This document shows, piece by piece, positions 34,434 through 42,771 of a stretch of 64,000 nt of DNA (position 1 is the first letter of the stretch; each line of letters starts with the position of its first letter). This DNA is from an uncultured Nesterenkonia sp. (lineage in GTDB: Bacteria; Actinomycetota; Actinomycetes; Actinomycetales; Micrococcaceae): the NCBI GenBank assembly GCA_947494195.1, contig CANLUC010000002.1:1-64000 (forward strand), given 5' to 3'. Below the pieces are notes generated by a model. It was given only the letters and a program-made list of their open reading frames with translations, was not told the origin of the DNA and did not search any database. The translations under genes were made by a program, and so were the position numbers.

Positions 34434-36158
34434 CTAGGCGCGGCCCCGCCGGGACGCGAAGACCACGTGCAGCAACGGGATGAGCGAGACCGCCATGAGC
34501 CCATATCCGATGACGCCGTTTTCGTCCCGCAGCAGCGTTCCCGTCACGAGCAGCCCGGTGAACAGCACCGCGGAGATGATCCGCCGGCCCATGCGTTCCA
34601 GCGCCGCCACTCGCCGATCAAGATCCGGGGTGCGCACCGTCACGCGCCCCTCCTCGATACGGTCCACGGCGTCGGAGAGTCGACCCGGCAGTCGCAGCGC
34701 CGTGGCGGCAGTGGCGCCGGCCCGCCGTGCGATGTCCTGGACGGCGGGTCCGCGCTGATCGCGGATCAGCTGCTGGGCATAGGGCTCGACGGCGTCCCAG
34801 ATGTTGAACCTCACATCCAGCGTGCTGCAGACGCCTGAGATCAGGGAGACCGTGCGCAGCATCAGCAGGAAGTTCTCGGGCAGCTGGAACGGCAGCGAGC
34901 GAACCAGCTCACCGAACTCCTTGGCGAAGTCCCGGAACTCCCGCGGGTCGACCTCCTTCAGCTCCGCGAAGCCCATGCCGCCGAACCGCGCGAAGAGCTG
35001 CGTCATCGCCTCTTCAAGCTCATCAGTGTCCGCTGAGGGAAGCAGCACACCCACCTCTTGAATACCGTCGACCAGGCTCTTGCCGTCGCGAGAGGCCGCG
35101 GCGATGAAGACCCGGCGCAGCCCGTCACGCAGGGTCTCGGGAATCTCGCCCATCATGCCGAAGTCGATGAAAGTCAGATGCCACCCCCGTGACTCGACTG
35201 GCCCGGCCGGACGATCGGGAGCACGCGAAGACTGCGGCTCCGCGGAAGTCGGAGTGACAAAGATGTTCCCCGGGTGGGGATCAGCGTGGAAGAACCCCTG
35301 GACGAAGATCTGATCGAACATCACGTTCGCGAACTCGATCGCGACCTCCGCGGGTTCGATCCCGGCAGCCTTCAGACGCTCCACATCATTGATCTTGATC
35401 GCCGTGACATCCTCGAGGGTGAGCACACGTCGCGTGGTCCGCTCCCACATCACCTCGGGCACCGAGACGCGAGGATCCCCGGCGAAGTTCCCGGCGAACC
35501 GTTCCGCATTGGCGGCCTCATGGAGGTAGTCGATCTCCTCCATGCTGGTCACGGCGAACTCCTCCACCAGAGCGGGAGCATCCACCCGATCACTCACCAA
35601 GCGGATATGCGACAACCACCGGCCCACTCGGCGCAGTGCCGCCAGATCGACGTCGACGATCTCCCCGATGCCGGGACGCTGGATCTTTACCACCGCGGAA
35701 CCGAAACCCGCCAACTCTGCATCCTGTGCGCTGGGTACAGCGCGGTGGGCCTGGCCCAGTGAGGCGGCGGCAACCGGCGTCGCCTCCACGGACGCGTAGG
35801 CATGCTCCAGGGAAGTACCGAGTTCCTGCTCCGCGACGGCCGTGATGGCAGGGAAGGGCACGGGACTGACCTCGTCCTGCAGCCCCTCCAGCTCCTTGGT
35901 GATCTCCGGAGGCAGCACGTCCAACCGCGAGGACAGGAACTGGCCCACCTTGATCATCAGTCCGCCGAGATCCACGGCGAGCACGTGGAAGCGCTGCGCG
36001 AGGCGCCGCATGCGGCGTGAGCGTCCCGGAGCGGACAACCGCGCGAGTCCGATCCGCGGCAGCAACAGCTCGAACCACCACACCTGGATGAGGTGCAGGG
36101 CGGCGAAGCGCAGGATGCGGCGGTACCGGGTGCGCAGCGCCTTGGACGAAAGACTCAC
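34434..36158 (-). CDS. ABC1/UbiB-family atypical kinase
   Basis: A 574-residue protein with the UbiB/ADCK hallmarks: KxGQ motif (MIKVGQFLSSR), Ala-rich loop (VAAASLGQAHRA), FFHADPHPGNI as the catalytic loop and LTFIDFGMMG as the metal motif, plus two C-terminal membrane helices (about 520-565). The family supports isoprenoid-lipid and quinone metabolism through ATPase or kinase activity. It follows a PadR gene by 49 bases. Its TAG stop (34434-34436) lies within the IS481 target duplication, so the gene is just intact. Confidence 0.9.
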   Translation of the reverse strand: MSLSSKALRTRYRRILRFAALHLIQVWWFELLLPRIGLARLSAPGRSRRMRRLAQRFHVLAVDLGGLMIKVGQFLSSRLDVLPPEITKELEGLQDEVSPVPFPAITAVAEQELGTSLEHAYASVEATPVAAASLGQAHRAVPSAQDAELAGFGSAVVKIQRPGIGEIVDVDLAALRRVGRWLSHIRLVSDRVDAPALVEEFAVTSMEEIDYLHEAANAERFAGNFAGDPRVSVPEVMWERTTRRVLTLEDVTAIKINDVERLKAAGIEPAEVAIEFANVMFDQIFVQGFFHADPHPGNIFVTPTSAEPQSSRAPDRPAGPVESRGWHLTFIDFGMMGEIPETLRDGLRRVFIAAASRDGKSLVDGIQEVGVLLPSADTDELEEAMTQLFARFGGMGFAELKEVDPREFRDFAKEFGELVRSLPFQLPENFLLMLRTVSLISGVCSTLDVRFNIWDAVEPYAQQLIRDQRGPAVQDIARRAGATAATALRLPGRLSDAVDRIEEGRVTVRTPDLDRRVAALERMGRRIISAVLFTGLLVTGTLLRDENGVIGYGLMAVSLIPLLHVVFASRRGRA

Positions 36159-36207
36159 TCGGCGCCCTGCAGGCAGCGGCGCCGAGCATCAGAGGCAGTC
36201 ATGCGGT

Positions 36208-36783
36208 TCAGTCCTGCGCGAGGATGGCATACAGCCGACGCCGCACCTGGTCCAGCTCCTTCTCCGCCTGCCGAATCTGCTCCGGGGTTCCGGAACGGCC
36301 CACCTGCGCGGCCGCCTGAGCCAGCTCCATACCGGACTTGGACAGGGTCCGCACGGCGTGGCCACGAGACTCAGCACTGTGGCCCTGCGCGGGCCACGGG
36401 CCAGCCGCCTCTGCGGCTTCTCGGCCTTCTGCGGTCAGCGAATAGGTCTTACGCCCGCCCTCGGCCTCCGCGTGGATCAGTCCCTCGTCAGCCAGAAGCT
36501 GCAACGTGGGGTAGATGGAACCGGGGCTGGGCTTCCAGGCTCCCCCGCTGCGCTCTTCGATCTCGTGGATGATCTGATATCCGTGCATGGCCCGTTCACT
36601 CAGCAGCGAGAGAACCGCCGTTCGCACATCGCCACGACCGGCTCGCGGCGCGGGCTGGTTCTTGAAGGCACCACGCAGCTGGTCCAGGGCCTCCCAGATA
36701 TCACCTGGGGGCCCTCCCACTGTGGGCCGAAAGTCTCCGAAGATCCCCCGAGAATGGGAGTCACCTGTAAATGATCCAGTCAC
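36208..36783 (-). CDS. PadR-family transcriptional regulator
   Basis: A 191-residue regulator with a 50-residue disordered N-terminus, a PadR winged helix (VRTAVLSLLSERAMHGYQIIHEI, then SPGSIYPTLQLLADEGLI) and a helical C-terminal dimer domain. A CGATATATCG palindrome lies 48 bases upstream of its start and suggests autoregulation. The downstream ABC1 kinase is its probable operon partner. Confidence 0.9.
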   Translation of the reverse strand: MTGSFTGDSHSRGIFGDFRPTVGGPPGDIWEALDQLRGAFKNQPAPRAGRGDVRTAVLSLLSERAMHGYQIIHEIEERSGGAWKPSPGSIYPTLQLLADEGLIHAEAEGGRKTYSLTAEGREAAEAAGPWPAQGHSAESRGHAVRTLSKSGMELAQAAAQVGRSGTPEQIRQAEKELDQVRRRLYAILAQD

Positions 36784-36830
36784 AACAGCCTCCTAGTCGC
36801 CGCACCCACGATAGGTCCGATCACGCCTAA

Positions 36831-36840
36831 CGATATATCG
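36831..36840. promoter_or_regulatory. Palindromic site upstream of padR-like gene
   Basis: Perfect ten-base palindrome CGATATATCG, followed by a related GAGTATCG half (36843-36850). AT-rich palindromes of this kind are typical PadR operators. Confidence 0.55.
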
Positions 36841-36925
36841 GCGAGTATCGCCCCGTGAAGATATGACGAGTCACGTCCATCGCCCGACGGGACTTCCGAG
36901 AGGGATCAGGGATGTTCACGACTCC

Positions 36926-37504
36926 TCACGACTCCTCGGCGCTGGCCCAGTCGACTCCCTCCAGTGAGAGCTGCTGCGTCATGTCCTGGAGGAATCCGAT
37001 GACGACACCGCGCTCACTCGAGCTCAGCCGTGCTGCCGAGTGGAATCGCTTGGCCTGCTGGCGCCCCACTGTCTCCATCGCAGCCTTGGCCGTCGCCGGC
37101 GTCACCCGCACGATGAACGCTCGCCGATCGGAGTGATGCACTTCGCGAGTGACGTGCGCACCGCGCTCCAAGCGATTGAGAAGCTTCGTGGTCGAGGCCG
37201 CAGAGATCTCCAGATGTGCCGCCAGCATCCCCGGCGTCACCATCGTTCCGCGGTTGTCCGCCACGATCAGATAGTGGATCGCGCTCATATCCTGCGGGCT
37301 GAGCTTCATGTACTGCTGCGATGCTTCCGAAAGACGCTCCTCGGCCGCGCGGAGTTCAGACAGCGCGCGCATGAGCCGACCGATCTGAGCGGTGTCCTCG
37401 ACGGACACGTCGGACCGGTCCACAAGCTGATGCTCGGGGTCCGTGGCGTCGACCTCATACAGGTGCTCTGCGACGGAGTCAGACCCTGCTTCTCCTGCTG
37501 GCAT
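36926..37504 (-). CDS. MarR-family transcriptional regulator
   Basis: A 192-residue protein with a winged HTH at about residues 65-150 (KLSPQDMSAIHYLIVADNRG, then ISAASTTKLLNRLERGAHVTRE and HHSDRRAFIVRVTP). ATG at 37502-37504 follows AAGGTAGG. It diverges from the MMPL transporter gene and is probably its repressor. Confidence 0.88.
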   Translation of the reverse strand: MPAGEAGSDSVAEHLYEVDATDPEHQLVDRSDVSVEDTAQIGRLMRALSELRAAEERLSEASQQYMKLSPQDMSAIHYLIVADNRGTMVTPGMLAAHLEISAASTTKLLNRLERGAHVTREVHHSDRRAFIVRVTPATAKAAMETVGRQQAKRFHSAARLSSSERGVVIGFLQDMTQQLSLEGVDWASAEES

Positions 37505-37547
37505 GATGCCTACCTTACGACGCACCCTCCGCGTCAGTGCAGATTAC

Positions 37548-37571
37548 TATCCTGTGGTGTACTTTATCCTG
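37548..37571. promoter_or_regulatory. TATCCTG direct repeat in MarR/MMPL divergent promoter
   Basis: Two TATCCTG copies (37548-37554 and 37565-37571), 17 bases apart, in the AT-richer centre of the 119-base divergent region. They may be the MarR binding site or promoter elements; no perfect palindrome is seen. Confidence 0.3.
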
Positions 37572-37623
37572 GAAGACATTAAATGCCACCACCGCACGGA
37601 CCGCCCCGCGAGGAGAAGCAGAC

Positions 37624-39861
37624 ATGCCGCAGCGCGAGCTGAGAGACGTCAAAGAGGACGGCCGTTCCAGCGCAGGAGCCAGCGTCCGCTCGGCGCCACG
37701 GCGCGTGCCCCGCTGGCTGCGGGTCCTCCTCCCCGCCCTGTTGATCCTGGTGTGGCTCACGGGCACCGCAGTGGGCGGACCCTACTTCGGCAAGGTCTCG
37801 GAGGTCAGCTCCAACGATCAGACCACCTACCTGCCTGAATCTGCGGACGCCACGGCAGTGCAGGAGCTGCTCGGAGAGTTCAATGACTCGGAATCCATCC
37901 CCGCCGTCGTCGTCCTCACCTCGGACACGGAGCTCAGCGCGTCCCAGGTCACCACGATCGAAGACGCCGTCGCGCAGCTGCCTGAGATCGACGGCGTGCG
38001 GGACGAGCTCTCCCCCGCCATCCCCTCCGAGGACGGGCTCGCCGTGCAGGCGTTCGTCCCGATCGACTCGGAGGCGGAGCTCGGCGCCGTCGTCGGCGAG
38101 ATCTCGGAGACGCTGCGCAGCGACCTGCCGGAGCTGGAGGTCTTCGTCACGGGACCGGCTGGATTCACCGCGGACCTCGCGGCCGGATTCGCGGGCATCG
38201 ACGGGATCCTTCTGGCGGTCTCGCTGGCGGCGGTCTTCATCATCCTGATCGTCGTCTACCGCTCTCTGCTGCTGCCGATCGCCGTGCTGGCGACGAGCGT
38301 CTTCGCCCTCACGGTCGCACTGCTGAGCGTCTGGTGGCTGGCCTACGCGGACATCCTGCTGCTCAGCGGGCAGACCCAGGGGATCCTGTTCATCCTGGTG
38401 ATCGGCGCGGCCACGGATTATTCGCTGCTCTACGTGGCGCGCTACCGGGAGGCGCTGCGCGTCCATCAAGACAGGTGGACCGCCACGTGGCAGGGGCTGC
38501 GGGGGTCCTTCGAGCCGATTCTTGCCTCGGGGGGCACTGTGATCGCGGGCCTGCTGTGCCTGCTGCTCAGCGACCTGAAGTCCAACAGCACGCTGGGGCC
38601 GGTGGCCTCAATCGGCATCCTCTTCGCGATGGCCTCAGCGCTGACCTTCCTGCCGGCGCTGCTCTTCGTCTTCGGCCGTGCCGCCTTCTGGCCCCGCCGC
38701 CCACGGTTCGAACCCGAGGTGGTCGCTGCCGAAGGCGGAGTGCCCAACCGCGGCATCTGGGCCCGCACCGGCCGGTTCGTCACCCGCGCACCCCGACGCA
38801 TCTGGATCGCCACGACCCTGCTGCTCTTCGTGGGCGCGCTGGGACTCACCCAGCTCGACGCCCAGGGAGTGCCGCAGTCGGAGCTCGTGCTGGGCGAATC
38901 CGAGGCTCGCGACGGCCAGGTCGCCCTGGGCGAGCACTTCCCCGGCGGCTCAGGCAGTCCCGCCTATGTGGTGACCCAGCAGGACTCGCTCCAGTCCGCC
39001 GCCGATGTGCTGCTCGGGAACCCAGGGGTCGACGGCGTCACCGTGGTGACCGAGGACGACGCCGGCTCCGCCCCGGTCACCGAGGACGGCATCAGCGGCT
39101 ACGGCCCTCCTGGCACACCCGCCCCGGAACCCACCGTGGTCGAGGATTCGATCATGCTTCAGGCCACGCTGACCGACCCGGCGGATTCGTCAGCCGCGCA
39201 GGACACCGTCCGCGAGCTGCGCGCGGACTATGCCTCGGCGGACTCCGAAGTGCTGATGGGCGGGGTGACCGCCACGGCCATCGACACCAACGATGCCGCG
39301 ATCAGTGACCGAAACCTGATCATCCCGATCGTCCTGCTGGTCATCTTGCTCATCCTGATGGTGCTGCTGCGCTCAGTCCTCGCCCCGGTGCTGCTGGTGC
39401 TCACCACCGTGCTGTCCTTCGCCACGGCACTCGGGGTCTCCTCGCTGGTGTTCGACTACGTCTTCGACTTCCCGGGGGCCGATCCCACGGTGCCGCTCTA
39501 CGGCTTCGTGTTCCTGGTCGCACTGGGCATCGACTACAACATCTTCCTCATGACCCGAGTGAGAGAAGAGTCGTTGAGCCACGGGACGCGGCGCGGGGTC
39601 ATCCGCGGGCTGACCGTCACCGGTGGGGTCATCACCTCAGCCGGGATCGTGCTGGCCGCCACGTTCGCGGCGCTCTCGGTGATCCCGATCCTGTTCCTCG
39701 CGCAGATCGCCTTCATCGTGGCCTTCGGCGTGCTTCTGGACACCTTCCTGGTCAGGGCGCTGCTCGTCCCCGCCCTGGTGCGCGACATCGGTCCCGCCGT
39801 CTGGTGGCCCTCGAAGTTGGCGAGGACACCCGAGCCGCGAGCCTCCGTCGCACAGGACTGA
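37624..39861 (+). CDS. MMPL/RND-family membrane transporter
   Basis: A 745-residue protein with the MMPL layout: N-terminal helix, extracellular domain (about 50-185), five or six helices (about 190-345), second extracellular domain (about 385-560) and a further set of helices (about 565-725). GAATDYSLLYVARYRE and LGIDYNIFLMTRVREE are the two Asp-Tyr helix motifs that carry protons in this family. It probably exports a lipid or drug. Start ATG follows GAGGAGAAGCAGAC; it is divergent from the MarR gene. Confidence 0.92.
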   Translation: MPQRELRDVKEDGRSSAGASVRSAPRRVPRWLRVLLPALLILVWLTGTAVGGPYFGKVSEVSSNDQTTYLPESADATAVQELLGEFNDSESIPAVVVLTSDTELSASQVTTIEDAVAQLPEIDGVRDELSPAIPSEDGLAVQAFVPIDSEAELGAVVGEISETLRSDLPELEVFVTGPAGFTADLAAGFAGIDGILLAVSLAAVFIILIVVYRSLLLPIAVLATSVFALTVALLSVWWLAYADILLLSGQTQGILFILVIGAATDYSLLYVARYREALRVHQDRWTATWQGLRGSFEPILASGGTVIAGLLCLLLSDLKSNSTLGPVASIGILFAMASALTFLPALLFVFGRAAFWPRRPRFEPEVVAAEGGVPNRGIWARTGRFVTRAPRRIWIATTLLLFVGALGLTQLDAQGVPQSELVLGESEARDGQVALGEHFPGGSGSPAYVVTQQDSLQSAADVLLGNPGVDGVTVVTEDDAGSAPVTEDGISGYGPPGTPAPEPTVVEDSIMLQATLTDPADSSAAQDTVRELRADYASADSEVLMGGVTATAIDTNDAAISDRNLIIPIVLLVILLILMVLLRSVLAPVLLVLTTVLSFATALGVSSLVFDYVFDFPGADPTVPLYGFVFLVALGIDYNIFLMTRVREESLSHGTRRGVIRGLTVTGGVITSAGIVLAATFAALSVIPILFLAQIAFIVAFGVLLDTFLVRALLVPALVRDIGPAVWWPSKLARTPEPRASVAQD

Positions 39862-39953
39862 CGCTCGCGGCCCAGTGTCCCTCGGGCTCTGCTGTTCGCG
39901 CCCCGGATGTTCCCGGGATCGGCGGCTCAGGCCGAAAGTCCCGGACCGGTTGC

Positions 39954-40943
39954 TCAGCCCTTCGGCAGCGGAGCCTTCGGAGAGATCAGGCCCTCGTGGA
40001 GCAGCTCTTCCCAGAAGGCGGCGGGGATCTGCGTCTTGAGCGCGGCGATGTCCTCGGAGATCCGGCCCGGCTGGCTGGATCCTGGAATCACGGCCGCCGT
40101 CGCGGGGTGGGCCATGGAGAACTGCAGGGCTGCGTCCTTCAGGCTCACCTGGTGCCGACCCGCCACAGCGTTGAGCTGCGCCACATGGTCCTTCACCGCG
40201 GGTGTTGCTTCGGCGTAATCGAAGTGATCTCCGCCCAGCAGGGCACCGGAGTTGTACGGCCCGCCGACAATGATGCCCACGCCCTGGGCTTCCGCGCGGG
40301 GCATCATCCGCTCAAGGGCGGTCTCATGCTGCATGAGCGTGTACTGGGTGGCCGACAGGCTCACATTCGGGGTGGTGTCCTCCAGCTGCATCGCGAGCTC
40401 GATGGGCTCGGGGGTGTTCACGCCCAGGCCCCATCCCTTGATGAGGCCCTCCTCGCGCATCTGGGTGAGCACCCGGAATGCCCCGGTGCGTGCCTCTTCG
40501 AACTTCCCGACCCACTCGTCGCCGTGGAAATCCCGGGACACGTCATGGACGAACACGAAGTCCAGCCGGTCGGTCCCCAGACGCTCGATGCTCTGCTCGA
40601 TCGAGCGACGCGTGGCATCGGCGGTGTAGTCGGTGACGACCTTCTTGTTCTGACCGTGCGCGAAGAGCCCTGACTTCTCCTCGGTCTCCTCCAGCACGTA
40701 GCGGCCTACCTTGGTGCTCAGCACGAACTCCTCGCGAGGCTGCTGGCTCAGCGTGGCGCCGAGGCGCTTCTCGGCGAGTCCGGCACCGTAGAAGGGAGCG
40801 GTGTCGAAGTAGCGGATGCCCTCGTTCCATGCCGCCTCGACCGTGCTGCGGGCCTCGTCCTCCGGGATGTCGCGAAACATGTTGCCCAGCGGGGCAGTGC
40901 CGAAGCCGATGGTCTTGTTCAGCGTCTGGTTCTTCTCGCTCAT
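39954..40943 (-). CDS. Aldo/keto reductase (D-threo-aldose 1-dehydrogenase-like)
   Basis: A 329-residue AKR. Motifs: IGFGTAPLGNMFRD at the N-terminus, GIRYFDTAPFYGAGLAEKRLG (Asp and Tyr), STKVGRY (Lys) and DFVFVHDVSRD (His), and AAVIPGSSQPGRI near the C-terminus. This is the branch containing D-threo-aldose/L-fucose dehydrogenase and pyridoxal 4-dehydrogenase. ATG at 40941-40943 is chosen. Substrate unknown. Confidence 0.88.
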   Translation of the reverse strand: MSEKNQTLNKTIGFGTAPLGNMFRDIPEDEARSTVEAAWNEGIRYFDTAPFYGAGLAEKRLGATLSQQPREEFVLSTKVGRYVLEETEEKSGLFAHGQNKKVVTDYTADATRRSIEQSIERLGTDRLDFVFVHDVSRDFHGDEWVGKFEEARTGAFRVLTQMREEGLIKGWGLGVNTPEPIELAMQLEDTTPNVSLSATQYTLMQHETALERMMPRAEAQGVGIIVGGPYNSGALLGGDHFDYAEATPAVKDHVAQLNAVAGRHQVSLKDAALQFSMAHPATAAVIPGSSQPGRISEDIAALKTQIPAAFWEELLHEGLISPKAPLPKG

Positions 40944-41150
40944 ATCGCAAGTCCTTACTTGTTGGTCTGCAGTCGTCACGGGAACACCACCAGAGGCGCG
41001 GTATATTTCGTGGCCCCTCCGCACCGGCGCCCGCTGAGAGTCGCCGGAGCTTCACCCTGTAGCGTGAACCCTCCTACCAGTGTGGCGATGCGGCAGGCCG
41101 CTGCATCCGTCGAAGTTGCGCACTGAGACGACTATTCGAAAGAGGCGGCA

Positions 41151-41960
41151 GTGTCCCAGGACGGTGAACCGGGCGCAGGGCTCAGCACTCGGCGGGTGCA
41201 CGTCGGCGGCCATGCCGTGGACGTGCGAGGGACCTTCGCGCCGGAGCGCCCTCCGATTCTGCTGGTCCACGGCATCGGGATGTCCGGAGAGTATTTTCTG
41301 CCCTTCGCCGATGTGCTCTCGCAGACCCATGACGTCTACGCCGTGGATCTGCCGGGGTACGGTCGCACACCCAAACCACCGCGCGCGCTCACCATCACCG
41401 AACTCGGCGAGGTCCTCGCGAAGGTGACTCTGGCGCTGGGACTGGAGGCCGCCGTCGTCGTCGGACATTCCATGGGTGCGCAGATCGCCACGCACTCCGT
41501 GGCGGACCACCAGGGACTGTACGCCGGTTATGTGCTGATCGGGCCGACGGTGGACCCGACTGCGCGCAGCCTGCCGGGACAGGCGGCGCGGCTGCTTCGC
41601 GACAGCTTGACCGAGCCACCCTCCAGCAACGCCGTGATCTTCCGGAACTATCTCCGGATGGGCCCGCTGCGGTACCTGCGCACGGCGCGCTACATGGTGG
41701 CTGACCGCACCGAGGAGTCCATCCAGCGTTGCACCATCCCCGGACTGGTGATGAGCGGCGGGCATGATCCGATCCCCGCCGGATCGTGGCTGCGTGAGCT
41801 GGTGCGCCTCGCGCCGGATGCGCAGCTGGTGGAGGTCCCGGACGGCCCGCACAACGTCCAGCTCAACCGTCCCCGGGAGCTCGCCGAAGCCTGTACACCC
41901 TTCCTGGAGTCCGTCACGGGCACGCAGCCCGAGCCTCGAGCGCTGTTCGGACAGTCATGA
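41151..41960 (+). CDS. Alpha/beta hydrolase
   Basis: A 269-residue hydrolase with oxyanion HGIGMSG, nucleophile elbow GHSMGAQ (Ser about 112), Asp in GGHDPIP and His in GPHNVQLN. GTG start after AAGAGGCGGCA. It overlaps the next hydrolase gene by four bases, so the two are coupled; both end in a similar G-HN-QL motif, suggesting related substrates or duplication. Confidence 0.88.
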   Translation: MSQDGEPGAGLSTRRVHVGGHAVDVRGTFAPERPPILLVHGIGMSGEYFLPFADVLSQTHDVYAVDLPGYGRTPKPPRALTITELGEVLAKVTLALGLEAAVVVGHSMGAQIATHSVADHQGLYAGYVLIGPTVDPTARSLPGQAARLLRDSLTEPPSSNAVIFRNYLRMGPLRYLRTARYMVADRTEESIQRCTIPGLVMSGGHDPIPAGSWLRELVRLAPDAQLVEVPDGPHNVQLNRPRELAEACTPFLESVTGTQPEPRALFGQS

Positions 41961-42709
41961 TCGGTGGAGGAGCCGGGGCGGGCCGGACGACCGCTGCCGC
42001 GGGCAGGACTGCGCCACGAGTGCTGGCAGAGGTCGGCGCCAACCTGGACGCCTGGGTCCGCGACTACGCCTACGCGCTGCGCCGCCAGGCCTCGGGCGGG
42101 ATACGCCGACCGAAGCCGCGCCGATACCGCCTCTCCACCCCGGAGCGCCCCGCGATCATCCTGCTGCCCGGGATCTATGAGACCTGGGCCTTCATGCTCC
42201 CGGTGGCCGATGTGCTGCGCGCCGAAGGCTATGACGTGCACGCCGTGCTGGACCTGGGCCGCAATGGGGGAACCATCGAAGATATGGCGGCGCTGGTGGA
42301 CGCCTACATCCGACGCGAGCGGATCTCCCATTGTCTGCTGGTGGCGCACAGCAAGGGCGGGCTGATCGGCAAGCTGCTGCTCTCCCGCCACAACAAGGCC
42401 GCATTCATCCGGGGGCTGGTGGCCATCAACACGCCATTCGCCGGGTCTCCGTTGGCCCGACTGCTGCCGCTTCCGGCCCTGCGGGTCTTCCAACCCCGCT
42501 CACCGGAGCTGGCCGAACTCGCCGCCACCCGGGACGTGGACCAACAGATCGTCTCGATCTACGGCCGTTTCGATCCGCACATCCCGGGCGGCAGCCACCT
42601 CGACGGCGCACACAACATCCAGCTCGAGACGCGCGGCCACTTCAGGCCGCTCGCCGACGTCCGCGTGCACGAGGCAGTGCTGGAGGGCATCCGGCACCTC
42701 ACCGGCTGA
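41957..42709 (+). CDS. Alpha/beta hydrolase (lipase/PGAP1-like)
   Basis: A 250-residue hydrolase: LLPGIYETWAFMLP oxyanion region, nucleophile in VAHSKGGLIGK (Ser about 120) and C-terminal His in DGAHNIQLETRGHF. The AHSKGG elbow and short cap resemble triacylglycerol lipase/PGAP1-like esterases. An Ala/Gly/Arg-rich N-terminus without signal peptide precedes it. Coupled to the preceding hydrolase by ATGA overlap. Confidence 0.8.
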   Translation: MIGGGAGAGRTTAAAGRTAPRVLAEVGANLDAWVRDYAYALRRQASGGIRRPKPRRYRLSTPERPAIILLPGIYETWAFMLPVADVLRAEGYDVHAVLDLGRNGGTIEDMAALVDAYIRRERISHCLLVAHSKGGLIGKLLLSRHNKAAFIRGLVAINTPFAGSPLARLLPLPALRVFQPRSPELAELAATRDVDQQIVSIYGRFDPHIPGGSHLDGAHNIQLETRGHFRPLADVRVHEAVLEGIRHLTG

Positions 42710-42771
42710 GTGACGTCACCGGGCTCCACCCGGAGCCGCAGCCCGCTGTTCAGCGGAGCCGCAGCCCGCGC

